From JBBQVS01 sp964657325 (GTDB lineage: Bacteria > Chloroflexota > Ktedonobacteria > Ktedonobacterales > Ktedonobacteraceae), in contig CAZZVE010000003.1 in NCBI GenBank assembly GCA_964657325.1, positions 29,762 to 93,761 on the forward strand: a stretch of 64,000 bases of DNA, in the 5' to 3' direction. Below the pieces are notes generated by a model. It was not told the DNA's origin, did not search any database, and saw only the letters and a program-made list of their open reading frames with translations. Within the stretch, counting starts at the first letter, position 1; each line of letters begins with the position of its first letter. The position numbers and the translations under genes are program-made. Shown here piece after piece: positions 43,846-51,558 of the stretch.

Positions 43846-44420
43846 GATATAGTTCCTTTCTTTACCTCGCTACTATACGCAGCGGGGTACCAACCTTGAA
43901 TAAGAGTATCAATCATCTGTACGGCCTCGGCTATTGCCGCCTGTACTGGCTCACTTAGACCCATCTGCATCTCTTCGTATTCGCCCCCACCGCCAAGTAT
44001 GGCGGGTTCGCAGCCAACCAGGAGTGTATGAACGGGCTGTGCGCCAAGTGTTTGCGCAAAGGCTAATACCTTGAGTGGGTCCATACTATGAGTATCAAGG
44101 CCAACCTGTCGTGCCTCGGCTCCTTGTGCGGCATTAAGCTTTGTCAGGTCTGGTTCAATCAGTGTCACTGTGCCAGGTGCTCTGCCACGCTGAATGGCAT
44201 CGACCAGAACCAACTCATCTAATGGATCGAGCAAGCTATACGCAAGCTCAACACCACGAATGCCGAAATCAACCACCTGTACACCTTGTGGATATCTACG
44301 TTGTCGTTGCAGGTATTGCGCAACCTCGACACCAAAGCCATCATCACCCAGAAAAATATTCCCAATACAGGCAACAAGCACACGCTTTGGATGTGTCTCA
44401 GAAGCTTCAAACTGACTCAT
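43842..44420 (-). CDS. [NiFe]-hydrogenase maturation protease
   Basis: Endopeptidase of the HyaD/HoxM family that trims the large-subunit C-terminus after metal insertion. The 192-residue protein has CIGNIFLGDDGFGVEVAQYL (Glu/Asp nickel-sensing region), VVDFGIRGVELAYSL, LVLVDAIQRG and DTHSMDPLKVLAFA. Its start overlaps the previous gene's stop (ATGA), as does its end with the next gene. The last 20 residues are less conserved. Confidence 0.94.
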   Translation of the reverse strand: MSQFEASETHPKRVLVACIGNIFLGDDGFGVEVAQYLQRQRRYPQGVQVVDFGIRGVELAYSLLDPLDELVLVDAIQRGRAPGTVTLIEPDLTKLNAAQGAEARQVGLDTHSMDPLKVLAFAQTLGAQPVHTLLVGCEPAILGGGGEYEEMQMGLSEPVQAAIAEAVQMIDTLIQGWYPAAYSSEVKKGTIS

Positions 44421-44710
44421 TGCTCCATCTCCACACGTTCTATCTCCTGTGGATAGAAGAAAAAACGATGCCCCGGCAGAACCCGTTCGTCCTCTTGTTC
44501 GCGGCCTGGATCGTCATCAAGCGTCACGACAAGATAGCAATTGTCCTCGAAATCCTGTTGTATCGCCTCCACACGTGCGATTTTCTGATCGAGCAACATA
44601 TCAAAGGGGTCGGCACGTACTTTGGGATGCAGGCGTACACTATCGCCAATCTGTACCTCGCCGCCTATGACTGCTACGGATGTTGGAACGGGACGCTCTC
44701 TATCAATCAT
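44417..44710 (-). CDS. uncharacterised 97-residue protein of the hydrogenase locus
   Basis: Small protein without cysteine or membrane segment: IGGEVQIGDSVRLHPK looks like a short beta-barrel entry, then a helix and strand (DQKIARVEAIQQDFEDNCYL), and GHRFFFYPQEIERVEMEQ at the end. ATGA overlaps on both sides couple it to the 336-residue protein and the protease. I recognise no domain; the context says it is an accessory of the hydrogenase. Confidence 0.8.
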   Translation of the reverse strand: MIDRERPVPTSVAVIGGEVQIGDSVRLHPKVRADPFDMLLDQKIARVEAIQQDFEDNCYLVVTLDDDPGREQEDERVLPGHRFFFYPQEIERVEMEQ

Positions 44711-45717
44711 CGACTTACCTCCTCATCGACACTGTGTAAATCTCGAATCACACCATGTAACTTCATCAGGTCGTTCGCGGTCATCGACTCTGTACGTTCT
44801 AGAAGTTCATTCGCACGGGAGTCAGCGAGACGCATTTCTTGCTTTTCCTCATCGGTCAACGTCATAATGCGCAGAGTTAATATCTCGTCAATCTCGGTGC
44901 CGTCGAAGAGTGTCCCGATACTTTCAGGCGCGATTTGTGGATAATCGTAGAGAATGATGGGCGACGAGAGCATCGCATCTTGTTCGCCCGTGTGTCCTAT
45001 GAGGACAGGCCACGTGTGTTCATTCTTGCAGCTTTGAACAGCATCGCTTAATATGTCAAGTGGATCGAGTAGTGAAACGAATGTTGCTTGCTGTACCTGT
45101 AAGATCGTATGTGTCGAAACAAATGATTGTAAAAGTACTGCATTACGGAATGCAGATGTACTTCCAGCATTCTCTAAGGGTGTTGTATTTTCGATAACTA
45201 CGCTCAGTTTGAAAAGCTGAGTTTGAACTTGCTCAACTGAAATCGTCATCATCCCAGAGATAGCTTTCTGGCTTCGCACTATTGAAGCTGTCTCTGTTGC
45301 CGTTTCTTCGAGATGCTCTGCTGGAAAGCTGATCGCAACCTGTTCGGGCTGAGAAACGAGTTTCTGCAAGGAGAGATGAAGCGCGGGAACCTCACGTGCT
45401 CGGCCTTCCTCCCACGCCTCATATCCTGTATGTCCATTCTGTCTCTGAACTTCGGTTGCTTCAGATGTACGTGTGAGCAGGTGTAGAAAGCGCATCGTGA
45501 CATTCACCGATGGCTGTTCAGCAGAACTCTGTATCAGGCATTCGGTACGCATTTGCCATGGTTCATTGCTGCGTTGAGTTTTACTATATGCTTGTGGATA
45601 GACCACGCCAAAGGTCCAGCGTTGGCGATTTTTTACCGATGAGTGGCGGTAGGGATAGAGCAAGTAGCCCTCATAGAGAATCGCATCGGCTATTTCTCGT
45701 ATCTGCTCATTGTTCAA
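44707..45717 (-). CDS. uncharacterised 336-residue protein of the hydrogenase locus
   Basis: I place the start at TTG 45717 because GAGGAGGTG lies just before it; a longer frame reaches 45819 inside the preceding gene. The N-terminus reads NNEQIREIADAILYEGYLLY, then PYRHSSVKNRQRWTFGVVYP. The rest is mixed alpha/beta with no cysteine motif. Helix-rich end with ADSRANELLERTESMTANDL. It overlaps both neighbours. Similar-sized unknown proteins occur in group 1h loci to my knowledge, but no function is established. Confidence 0.8.
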   Translation of the reverse strand: MNNEQIREIADAILYEGYLLYPYRHSSVKNRQRWTFGVVYPQAYSKTQRSNEPWQMRTECLIQSSAEQPSVNVTMRFLHLLTRTSEATEVQRQNGHTGYEAWEEGRAREVPALHLSLQKLVSQPEQVAISFPAEHLEETATETASIVRSQKAISGMMTISVEQVQTQLFKLSVVIENTTPLENAGSTSAFRNAVLLQSFVSTHTILQVQQATFVSLLDPLDILSDAVQSCKNEHTWPVLIGHTGEQDAMLSSPIILYDYPQIAPESIGTLFDGTEIDEILTLRIMTLTDEEKQEMRLADSRANELLERTESMTANDLMKLHGVIRDLHSVDEEVSR

Positions 45718-46363
45718 CCTGCACCTCCTCATTGCTTGCCTGTAAGAGATGCAGCATCGCATCTTCCAGCGTAGGAAAGCCATGTCGTGCTTTGTACAAG
45801 TATACGGCATCGAATACATCTTTGTTTAAGCGTATCCACGCGCTATTCGGATAGTAGTGCTGTATCATCTCCTGCCATGTTGGAACAGGAAGACGATATG
45901 TGGCCTCCTTCGACCAGGATATCTGTGCTACCTGTAGCTTGTCCGTCGTGTCCGTATAGAAAACGGTGCCACTGAATAGAAACAGAAGCGGAATTTCGCC
46001 ATCTTCCAACGATGCGAAATACTTCGTACTGACAACTTCAAAGTCGTAGGTACAGACGATGGGTAGATCAATAGTGGTGCTTCCTATGAAGGATGGCACA
46101 ATAGTGTTTGCATGAGTCCACAACAGGCTACGCAATGTCTCGCCCCACCGCTTAGGTTCGCCAAAGACATCTAATAGATGTTCTTGTGCTGATGCATTGT
46201 AACGCCGATGCGTTGCGGTGATTTGTACTTGGGCCTTGAGCATAACGCTCTGAATTTGTTCTTGCGCATAGGCGTTATCAACACGCAACTTGAATATCAG
46301 TGTTGGTATCGCGGCAAAGGTGGGAACCTCCGCGCCGACCACTTCAAATGTCAGGTCAGGCAT
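45707..46363 (-). CDS. DUF6084-like accessory protein of the hydrogenase locus
   Basis: Protein of 218 residues. MPDLTFEVVGAEVPTFAAIP at the start (GAGGT upstream of ATG 46363), later DLPIVCTYDFEVVSTKYFAS, PLLFLFSGTVFYTD and WQEMIQHYYPNSAWIRLNKD. These features fit what I recall of DUF6084 proteins next to actinobacterial-type hydrogenases. Mainly beta in character, no metal motif. Overlaps the previous gene by 8 bases. Function unknown. Confidence 0.8.
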   Translation of the reverse strand: MPDLTFEVVGAEVPTFAAIPTLIFKLRVDNAYAQEQIQSVMLKAQVQITATHRRYNASAQEHLLDVFGEPKRWGETLRSLLWTHANTIVPSFIGSTTIDLPIVCTYDFEVVSTKYFASLEDGEIPLLFLFSGTVFYTDTTDKLQVAQISWSKEATYRLPVPTWQEMIQHYYPNSAWIRLNKDVFDAVYLYKARHGFPTLEDAMLHLLQASNEEVQVEQ

Positions 46364-47003
46364 GTGGCACCTCTTTGGATTGGGCGCGGACTCTGTTAAA
46401 GAAGTCTGTAATAGTTTTCCATACAGCATCACCACCGCTCAGACCACGCCAGGAGCGACGGATAAGCCCAACAAGTTCGTAACACACATCTATTGGCACA
46501 ATGTAGTACTCACGCACGCCGCGCACACGGTAGATCAGCAAGGCTTCGACATTCTGTTGCAGCGTGTTCAGAATTGGGTTGTTGTTGACCAGTGCTTCCC
46601 AGCGTTCCAGGCCAAGCAACGATTCTGTAGCACCAGCAGGACCAGGATAGAGTGCGGTTACTTGCTTCGCCTCTTGCCCTCGAAACATGAATACCATGTT
46701 GACGGGAATCATCAGATCATCCCATTCACCATCGGTCATCTGAAAATCACGCAGAGTTAGAAAGCGTCTCGGCACCGCAAGATATTTGCCATGGCCTGCT
46801 CCATCTTTATGAAAAAGCAGAAAACAGGCGGTACATGCGCACACCAACGTGCGGTTAGACACTTCCAGCAGATGCCGATGGTCAGGCGCGAGCACCTCCT
46901 GACATAGATTGCAATATTCTGGTGTCGCTACTTGACGTGCGGAAGCCTGCATTAGCTTCCGTAACGAGCCGAGTGGAACTCTGGAACTACTGTTATATGC
47001 CAT
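46356..47003 (-). CDS. DUF5947-like zinc-ribbon protein of the hydrogenase locus
   Basis: Protein of 215 residues from ATG 47003. A metal site is likely at CNLCQEV...CACTACFLLF (four to five cysteines at about 28-65), followed by GKYLAVPRRFLTL, PVNMVFMF and ALYPGPAGATESLLGLERWE. The C-terminal half includes VRGVREYYIVPIDVCYELVG. The pattern fits DUF5947 as I recall it from group 1h hydrogenase loci. Overlaps the NifU-domain gene by 11 bases. Possibly an assembly factor. Confidence 0.8.
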   Translation of the reverse strand: MAYNSSSRVPLGSLRKLMQASARQVATPEYCNLCQEVLAPDHRHLLEVSNRTLVCACTACFLLFHKDGAGHGKYLAVPRRFLTLRDFQMTDGEWDDLMIPVNMVFMFRGQEAKQVTALYPGPAGATESLLGLERWEALVNNNPILNTLQQNVEALLIYRVRGVREYYIVPIDVCYELVGLIRRSWRGLSGGDAVWKTITDFFNRVRAQSKEVPHA

Positions 47004-47931
47004 GTACACTAACCTCATCCTGGGTAAGAGGACGATGTGCATCCGTGGGGGAGGACGGAAGTGAAACCTTGACCTTGCCATCTTTTTCCAAAAGTGGAAT
47101 TGGCTCAAGGAAAAGATTTGGCGCGTCCAGGCAACGTCCGGCACGGATAATGTCATAGTGTCTGTCACAGGAGGCACAGATGAGCGTTGTGCGTTCGATT
47201 GTACCGTTGTCAAGCGGCTTGCCACAACCACGGCAACGATTGCGATACGCGTAATACGAACCTGCTACGAGACAGAACACAAGCGACTCGCGCTGTACTG
47301 TTTTCGCAATGAGTGTCCCATCGTGTATGTCTTCCAAGCCACTAATGACATTCCAAAAGATAAGTTTTTCTGGAGCCTCGCTATCAGTTGTGCTATTTCC
47401 CTTTTTCAAAGGAGTCACGTTGATTGGGCGTGGTGGTTGCGTGACACCTTCCACTTGTAACCGCTCCAGGTCTGGTGCGGCCTTATTGACAGCTTCCTCT
47501 ATAGCTAGTGTGAGCGTAACGCTTGAGGACGGGCAACCGTTACAACTGCCCTGCAAACGTAAATGTGCCACATTGTCACGCACTCCAAGTAGTTCGACCC
47601 CACCGCCATGAGATTCAAGATAAGGGCTTACACTTTCTAACGCATTCGCAACGCGTGTCTCAACATCTATCGGGTGCAGACCGTGCAATAGGAGGAGCGA
47701 GCTAACCAACTCATCATTCGCAAAGTCGTCGATGATGGCTTCTCCTGCTACCTCATGTTCTGCCGTCAACTCAAGCATACGCGTGAGACCCTCTCCGTAC
47801 ATCGTGAGCAATGTTTGGAGAAGTTCTTCCGTCACTGCCTGTGCGTTTGGGTCGGTGAATGTGGCGACTTCTTGTAGCAACGCCTCAATGCGTGCCGACC
47901 AGTTTTGCTGTTCCTGTACTTCTTGGAGCAT
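46993..47931 (-). CDS. NifU C-domain protein fused to a four-cysteine (rubredoxin/Rieske-like) domain
   Basis: Iron-sulfur scaffold or electron carrier of the hydrogenase locus, 312 residues. Residues 1-80 are helical. Residues 85-155 are a NifU C-terminal domain with the cluster motif GSCNGCPSSSVTLTLAIEEA. Residues 195-300 resemble a Rieske ferredoxin in which the His ligands are cysteines: CRGCGKPLD...LICASCDRHYDIIRAG. The next gene starts inside its end. It sits directly after hhyL, where an electron acceptor for the hydrogenase would be expected; that role is inferred. Confidence 0.88.
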   Translation of the reverse strand: MLQEVQEQQNWSARIEALLQEVATFTDPNAQAVTEELLQTLLTMYGEGLTRMLELTAEHEVAGEAIIDDFANDELVSSLLLLHGLHPIDVETRVANALESVSPYLESHGGGVELLGVRDNVAHLRLQGSCNGCPSSSVTLTLAIEEAVNKAAPDLERLQVEGVTQPPRPINVTPLKKGNSTTDSEAPEKLIFWNVISGLEDIHDGTLIAKTVQRESLVFCLVAGSYYAYRNRCRGCGKPLDNGTIERTTLICASCDRHYDIIRAGRCLDAPNLFLEPIPLLEKDGKVKVSLPSSPTDAHRPLTQDEVSVHGI

Positions 47932-47980
47932 TATGTAATATCTCTCACAGGATTCTCTATATGTATAAACGTCGTTGATG

Positions 47981-48100
47981 AATGGTAGGGACCGATTTCT
48001 CGCGTCCTGGGGTGGGGAGGAGCAACGTGTCAGCGATGATGCATTTCCCCAGTGCGTTCCCTACCCCGCCCCAGGACGCGAGAAATCGGTCCCTACCATT
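47981..48100. repeat. inverted-repeat element, family A, ending in the hhyL stop codon
   Basis: Arms start AATGGTAGGGACCGATTTCT and are complementary for about 32 bases; 120 bases in all. The right end overlaps the hhyL stop codon (48099-48101). Forms a hairpin between hhyL and the NifU-domain gene. Confidence 0.85.
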
Positions 48101-49895
48101 ACGATGTGACGCCGAACGTGGGCGAGTGCGTAATGTTGAGTTCCTTGCCTTCGCCGAGGTACATGTGAACGCCACAGGGCAGGCAGGGGTCGAAACTACG
48201 AATCGCACGCATGATGTCGATGCCTTTGAAGTTTTCGGGTCCGTTCTCTTCAAAGATTGGTGTGTTCTGCACCGCATCCTCGTAAGGTCCAGGAGTACCA
48301 TAGATGTCGCGTGGATTCGCGTTCCATGGTGTCGGAGGATAGGGATGATAGTTGGCGATCTTCCCTTCCTTGATGACGACGTGATGCGAGAGTACGCCAC
48401 GCACCGCTTCGTGGAAGCCACACCCAATCGCTTCTTCCGGTACTTTAAAATCGGACCATGTTTTCGTGTGCCCTGCACGTACCTCTGCCATTGCCTTTTC
48501 CAGGAAGTACAGCGCGGCTGCCGCAGCATATGCTTGAAAGTAAGTACGAGCGCGGTTACGCTCAATGGCGTTGCTCCACTGGGGTATCTTCCACTCAAGC
48601 TCCATCTCAGGCTTGAGAGCTGTCTTAGGCAGGTTAATCTTGACACTATGACCCGTAGACTTCACGTAACCGCCGATATCGACGAGACCGGCGAGTGCAG
48701 TGGTCCAGAGACGTGCGATTGGTCCGCCACCTGTATCGAGTGCGAGATGCTTACCACTCTCTTTGTCAAACCAGCGTGGCGACATAACCCAACTGTAGTT
48801 TTTGTTGAAATCGCGTTTCTGTGGCTTAGGTAGCGTAGTCTGGTTCCATGGATGGTTACGATCAACAGGATTGCCGAGTGGGTCCTGCTTGACGAACAAT
48901 TCCTGGTCATTCCAGTCGTCATAGTACGAACTACCAAGCAGAATGCGAATACCGAGGTTGATATCGACAAGGCTGGTGGTCACGAGCTTGCCATCGACAA
49001 CAATACCAGGAGTGACGTACATTGCACGTCCCCATTTATCCATGTTCTTATATTCGTAGTCGCAGACATCTGGGTCCTGGAACGATCCCCAACAGCCGAG
49101 GAGAATTTGGCGTTGTCCAACCTTCTCATAACCAGGCATTGCTTCGTAGATGAAGTCGAACAGGTCGTCATGCATCGGCACGACCTTTTTCATAAACTCG
49201 ACATACTTCATGAGGCGTACAAGGTAGTCCGTGAAGACCTGGATGGTTGCGACTGTACCAACACCTCCGGGGTAGAGTGTTGAAGGATGGACGTGACGCC
49301 CTTCCATCAAACAAAACTTCTCACGTGTGAGGCGGCTCATTTGTAGAGACTCGCGGTAGTGTTCACCAGTGAAGGGATTGAGAGAGCGCATGATGTCGGC
49401 GATGGTGCGGTATCCATGTAACTCTGCATGTGGTGCAGGCGTTCTTTCAGCCTTTGCCAGCACACTTGGATTGGTTTCGCGTACCATCTGTTCGCAATAG
49501 TCAACACCGACCAGATTGTCCTGGTACAGGCAGTGGTCGAACATGTACTCAGCAGCCTCACCGAGGTTAAGTATCCATTCGGCTACTGCTGGTGGTTTGA
49601 CACCGAATGCCATATTTTGAGCGTACACTGCACAGGTTGCATGGTTGTCACCGCAGATACCGCAGATACGGCTAGTGATAAAATGTGCGTCACGCGGGTC
49701 TTTACCCTGCATGAAGATACTGTAGCCGCGAAAGATGGAAGAGGTGCTGTGACACTCTACAACCTGCCGATTTTTGAAGTCAATCTTGGTATAAATACCC
49801 AGACTGCCGACGATACGTGTGATCGGGTCCCACGACATCTCGACAAGCTGTGGGGGTGTCTGAGGTGGGTCTTCTCGTTTGATCTCCGTACTCAC
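48099..49895 (-). CDS. hhyL: [NiFe]-hydrogenase large subunit, group 1h
   Basis: Catalytic subunit that oxidises H2 at a Ni-Fe(CN)2CO centre. The 598-residue protein has the L1 motif RICGICGDNH (Cys78, Cys81) and the C-terminal L2 motif DPCLPCGVHM (Cys571, Cys574, His577), which bind nickel. About 20 residues follow His577 and are the expected target of the protease at 43842. Sequence around the motifs and the partner's ligand set place it in the actinobacterial-type, oxygen-insensitive high-affinity group 1h. It lies 200 bases after hhyS, with a repeat element between them. Confidence 0.97.
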   Translation of the reverse strand: MSTEIKREDPPQTPPQLVEMSWDPITRIVGSLGIYTKIDFKNRQVVECHSTSSIFRGYSIFMQGKDPRDAHFITSRICGICGDNHATCAVYAQNMAFGVKPPAVAEWILNLGEAAEYMFDHCLYQDNLVGVDYCEQMVRETNPSVLAKAERTPAPHAELHGYRTIADIMRSLNPFTGEHYRESLQMSRLTREKFCLMEGRHVHPSTLYPGGVGTVATIQVFTDYLVRLMKYVEFMKKVVPMHDDLFDFIYEAMPGYEKVGQRQILLGCWGSFQDPDVCDYEYKNMDKWGRAMYVTPGIVVDGKLVTTSLVDINLGIRILLGSSYYDDWNDQELFVKQDPLGNPVDRNHPWNQTTLPKPQKRDFNKNYSWVMSPRWFDKESGKHLALDTGGGPIARLWTTALAGLVDIGGYVKSTGHSVKINLPKTALKPEMELEWKIPQWSNAIERNRARTYFQAYAAAAALYFLEKAMAEVRAGHTKTWSDFKVPEEAIGCGFHEAVRGVLSHHVVIKEGKIANYHPYPPTPWNANPRDIYGTPGPYEDAVQNTPIFEENGPENFKGIDIMRAIRSFDPCLPCGVHMYLGEGKELNITHSPTFGVTS

Positions 49896-49954
49896 GTTGT
49901 TCTTCTTTCTTTGAATATCTTGTGTACACGAACAATGTGTATGAATGGAAACTT

Positions 49955-50078
49955 TCTGTACGGGTCTGCTTCAGCACACCCTTTTTGGCGGCGAGCAATT
50001 TGGGCGGATACATGAAATTTTCACGATCTCCAACATCGCAAATCGCTAGCAGGGTGTGCTGAAGCAGACCCATACAGA
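49955..50078. repeat. inverted-repeat element, family F, between hhyS and hhyL
   Basis: Arms of 28 bases starting TCTGTACGGGTCTGCTTCAG, one mismatch, about 68 bases apart. No other copy in the window. Lies 17 bases after the hhyS stop and 60 before the hhyL start, so it may protect or uncouple the two parts of the message. Confidence 0.8.
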
Positions 50079-50095
50079 GAATTTGGCTGTCAATA

Positions 50096-51130
50096 TTATT
50101 GTCGCCAGATTGGTTCGTAACCTGTTGTGAGCTGGCGTCCTTTATGGCGCCACTTAGGTTCTTTGTTGAGGGTGGTGTTAGTGAATTTGCGCAGGTTGCG
50201 TATCACTGTTCCATAGAGGCCAACAGCTGTCGATGAGAACTTGCCGCCAGGGGGTTCATCCATAAATGGCATAAACTTATCTGGGAAGCCGGGCATGGTA
50301 CAGCCGATGCAGATACCGCCGACATTTGGACAGCCACCGATGCCAGCCATCCACCCACGTTTAGGTACATTACATTGCACAACTGGTCCCCAGCAACCAA
50401 GTTTTACAATACACTTGGGTGAACCATACTCGGTAGCGAAGTCGCCTTGCTCATAATAGCCAGCGCGGTCACAGCCTTCGTGAACCGTCTTGCCAAAAAG
50501 CCATGTTGGACGTAACGCATCATCAAGTGGAATCATAGGTGCCATGCCTGCCGCTTGATACAGTAGGTACAGTAGTGTTTCCATGAAGTTATCGGGCTGT
50601 ACGGGGCAGCCGGGAACGCACACAATGGGTAGACCTGCCGATGTTTTCCAGTTCCAGCCGAGGTAATCGGGGAGTCCCATTGCGCCTGTTGGATTGCCCG
50701 CCATTGCGTGAATACCACCGTATGTGGCACAGGTGCCGATGGCGACAACCCCCCATGCCTTCGGGGCAAGACGGTCTATCCACTCATTTGTCGTAATTGG
50801 TTGGCCTGTGGCAGGATCGTTGCCCATAGCCGCCCAGTACCCTTCGCTTTTAATCTTCTCGTTAGGAATCGAGCCTTCAACTACGAGGACAAAGGGGTCT
50901 AGTTCTCCTCGCTCGGCCTTATACCACCAGTCCATAAAGTTATCGCCTGTTTCATAGGCCAACACGGGATTATGGAGATTGACCTTGGGGAGCCCTGGAA
51001 TGGCACCGAGTAGTACATCTTCAATGCTAGGTTGACTGGCTGCGGTAATAGAGATCGTGTCTCCATCACAGCTTAATCCTGCCGTCATCCAAATAACATG
51101 GACTTCATCAACACGGACGCTAGTCGCCAT
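50096..51130 (-). CDS. hhyS: [NiFe]-hydrogenase small subunit, group 1h
   Basis: Iron-sulfur subunit that carries electrons away from the large subunit. Of 344 residues. The proximal-cluster motif reads GLSCDGD: the second cysteine of the usual CxxC is Asp24, the three-Cys-one-Asp ligand set known for group 1h enzymes and linked to oxygen tolerance. Further cluster cysteines are in GTCATYGG, CVPGCPVQPDN, CDRAGYY, GCWGPVVQCNVPKRG and GGCPNVGGICIGCTMPGFPD. No Tat signal, so the enzyme should face the cytoplasm. GTAGGAGG lies before the ATG; first gene of the locus. Confidence 0.97.
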   Translation of the reverse strand: MATSVRVDEVHVIWMTAGLSCDGDTISITAASQPSIEDVLLGAIPGLPKVNLHNPVLAYETGDNFMDWWYKAERGELDPFVLVVEGSIPNEKIKSEGYWAAMGNDPATGQPITTNEWIDRLAPKAWGVVAIGTCATYGGIHAMAGNPTGAMGLPDYLGWNWKTSAGLPIVCVPGCPVQPDNFMETLLYLLYQAAGMAPMIPLDDALRPTWLFGKTVHEGCDRAGYYEQGDFATEYGSPKCIVKLGCWGPVVQCNVPKRGWMAGIGGCPNVGGICIGCTMPGFPDKFMPFMDEPPGGKFSSTAVGLYGTVIRNLRKFTNTTLNKEPKWRHKGRQLTTGYEPIWRQ

Positions 51131-51337
51131 GAAGTTCCTCCTACCTGTAGAGCCATACTTAACGCGTGTACCTCATGACATTACCATTATTTCTTAGAAA
51201 AAGTGGGGGAGGTGCTCGTGTTTTGTAGCTCTGAACAATGCAATACAGTGTCTTTCTGAGAATCTGAATTGCCTATGTGCAACTGTACCATAAAAATGTT
51301 TCGATAATATTGTATAGAAAAGCGTGATAAAGACCTA

Positions 51338-51359
51338 AAATGTTGTAAAAATGTTGTAA
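51338..51359. promoter_or_regulatory. tandem 11-bp direct repeat in the hhyS/BTAD intergenic region
   Basis: AAATGTTGTAA occurs twice in a row with a period of exactly 11 bases, one helical turn. SARP/BTAD regulators of the OmpR type bind direct repeats at this period, and such a regulator is encoded 200 bases away. Lies about 210 bases upstream of hhyS and 200 upstream of the regulator. Confidence 0.6.
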
Positions 51360-51380
51360 ATATAGAAAGATGAGTATATA

Positions 51381-51422
51381 TATTATTGGGGATTGTGAAC
51401 GCGTTGACAATCCCCAATAATA
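51381..51422. promoter_or_regulatory. near-perfect palindrome in the hhyS/BTAD intergenic region
   Basis: Arms TATTATTGGGGATTGT/ACAATCCCCAATAATA around GAACGCGTTG, whose centre AACGCGTT is itself a palindrome, so almost all 42 bases are symmetric. Between two divergent genes it cannot be a simple terminator for either. Operator or transcript-leader hairpin. Confidence 0.65.
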
Positions 51423-51558
51423 TTATAAAAACCTCTTGTAAAGACACACAAAATATGTTACATATTATGCAATGGAAAGCTGAACGATGTAGTGGTAGAT
51501 TGTTTTGCACTATTTTCTCTATGGAAGAGACGCTTGAAATGAGCGAGCAAGGACGCCA

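Noticed and set aside
44141..44944. Plus-strand open frame of 267 codons opposite the hydrogenase accessory genes
   Set aside because: Antisense shadow of three coupled genes; no domain and an unlikely residue mix.
47982..48833. Long plus-strand open frame of 283 codons opposite the hydrogenase large subunit
   Set aside because: It is antisense to a certain gene (hhyL) with clear motifs, has no recognisable domain, and runs into the repeat element.
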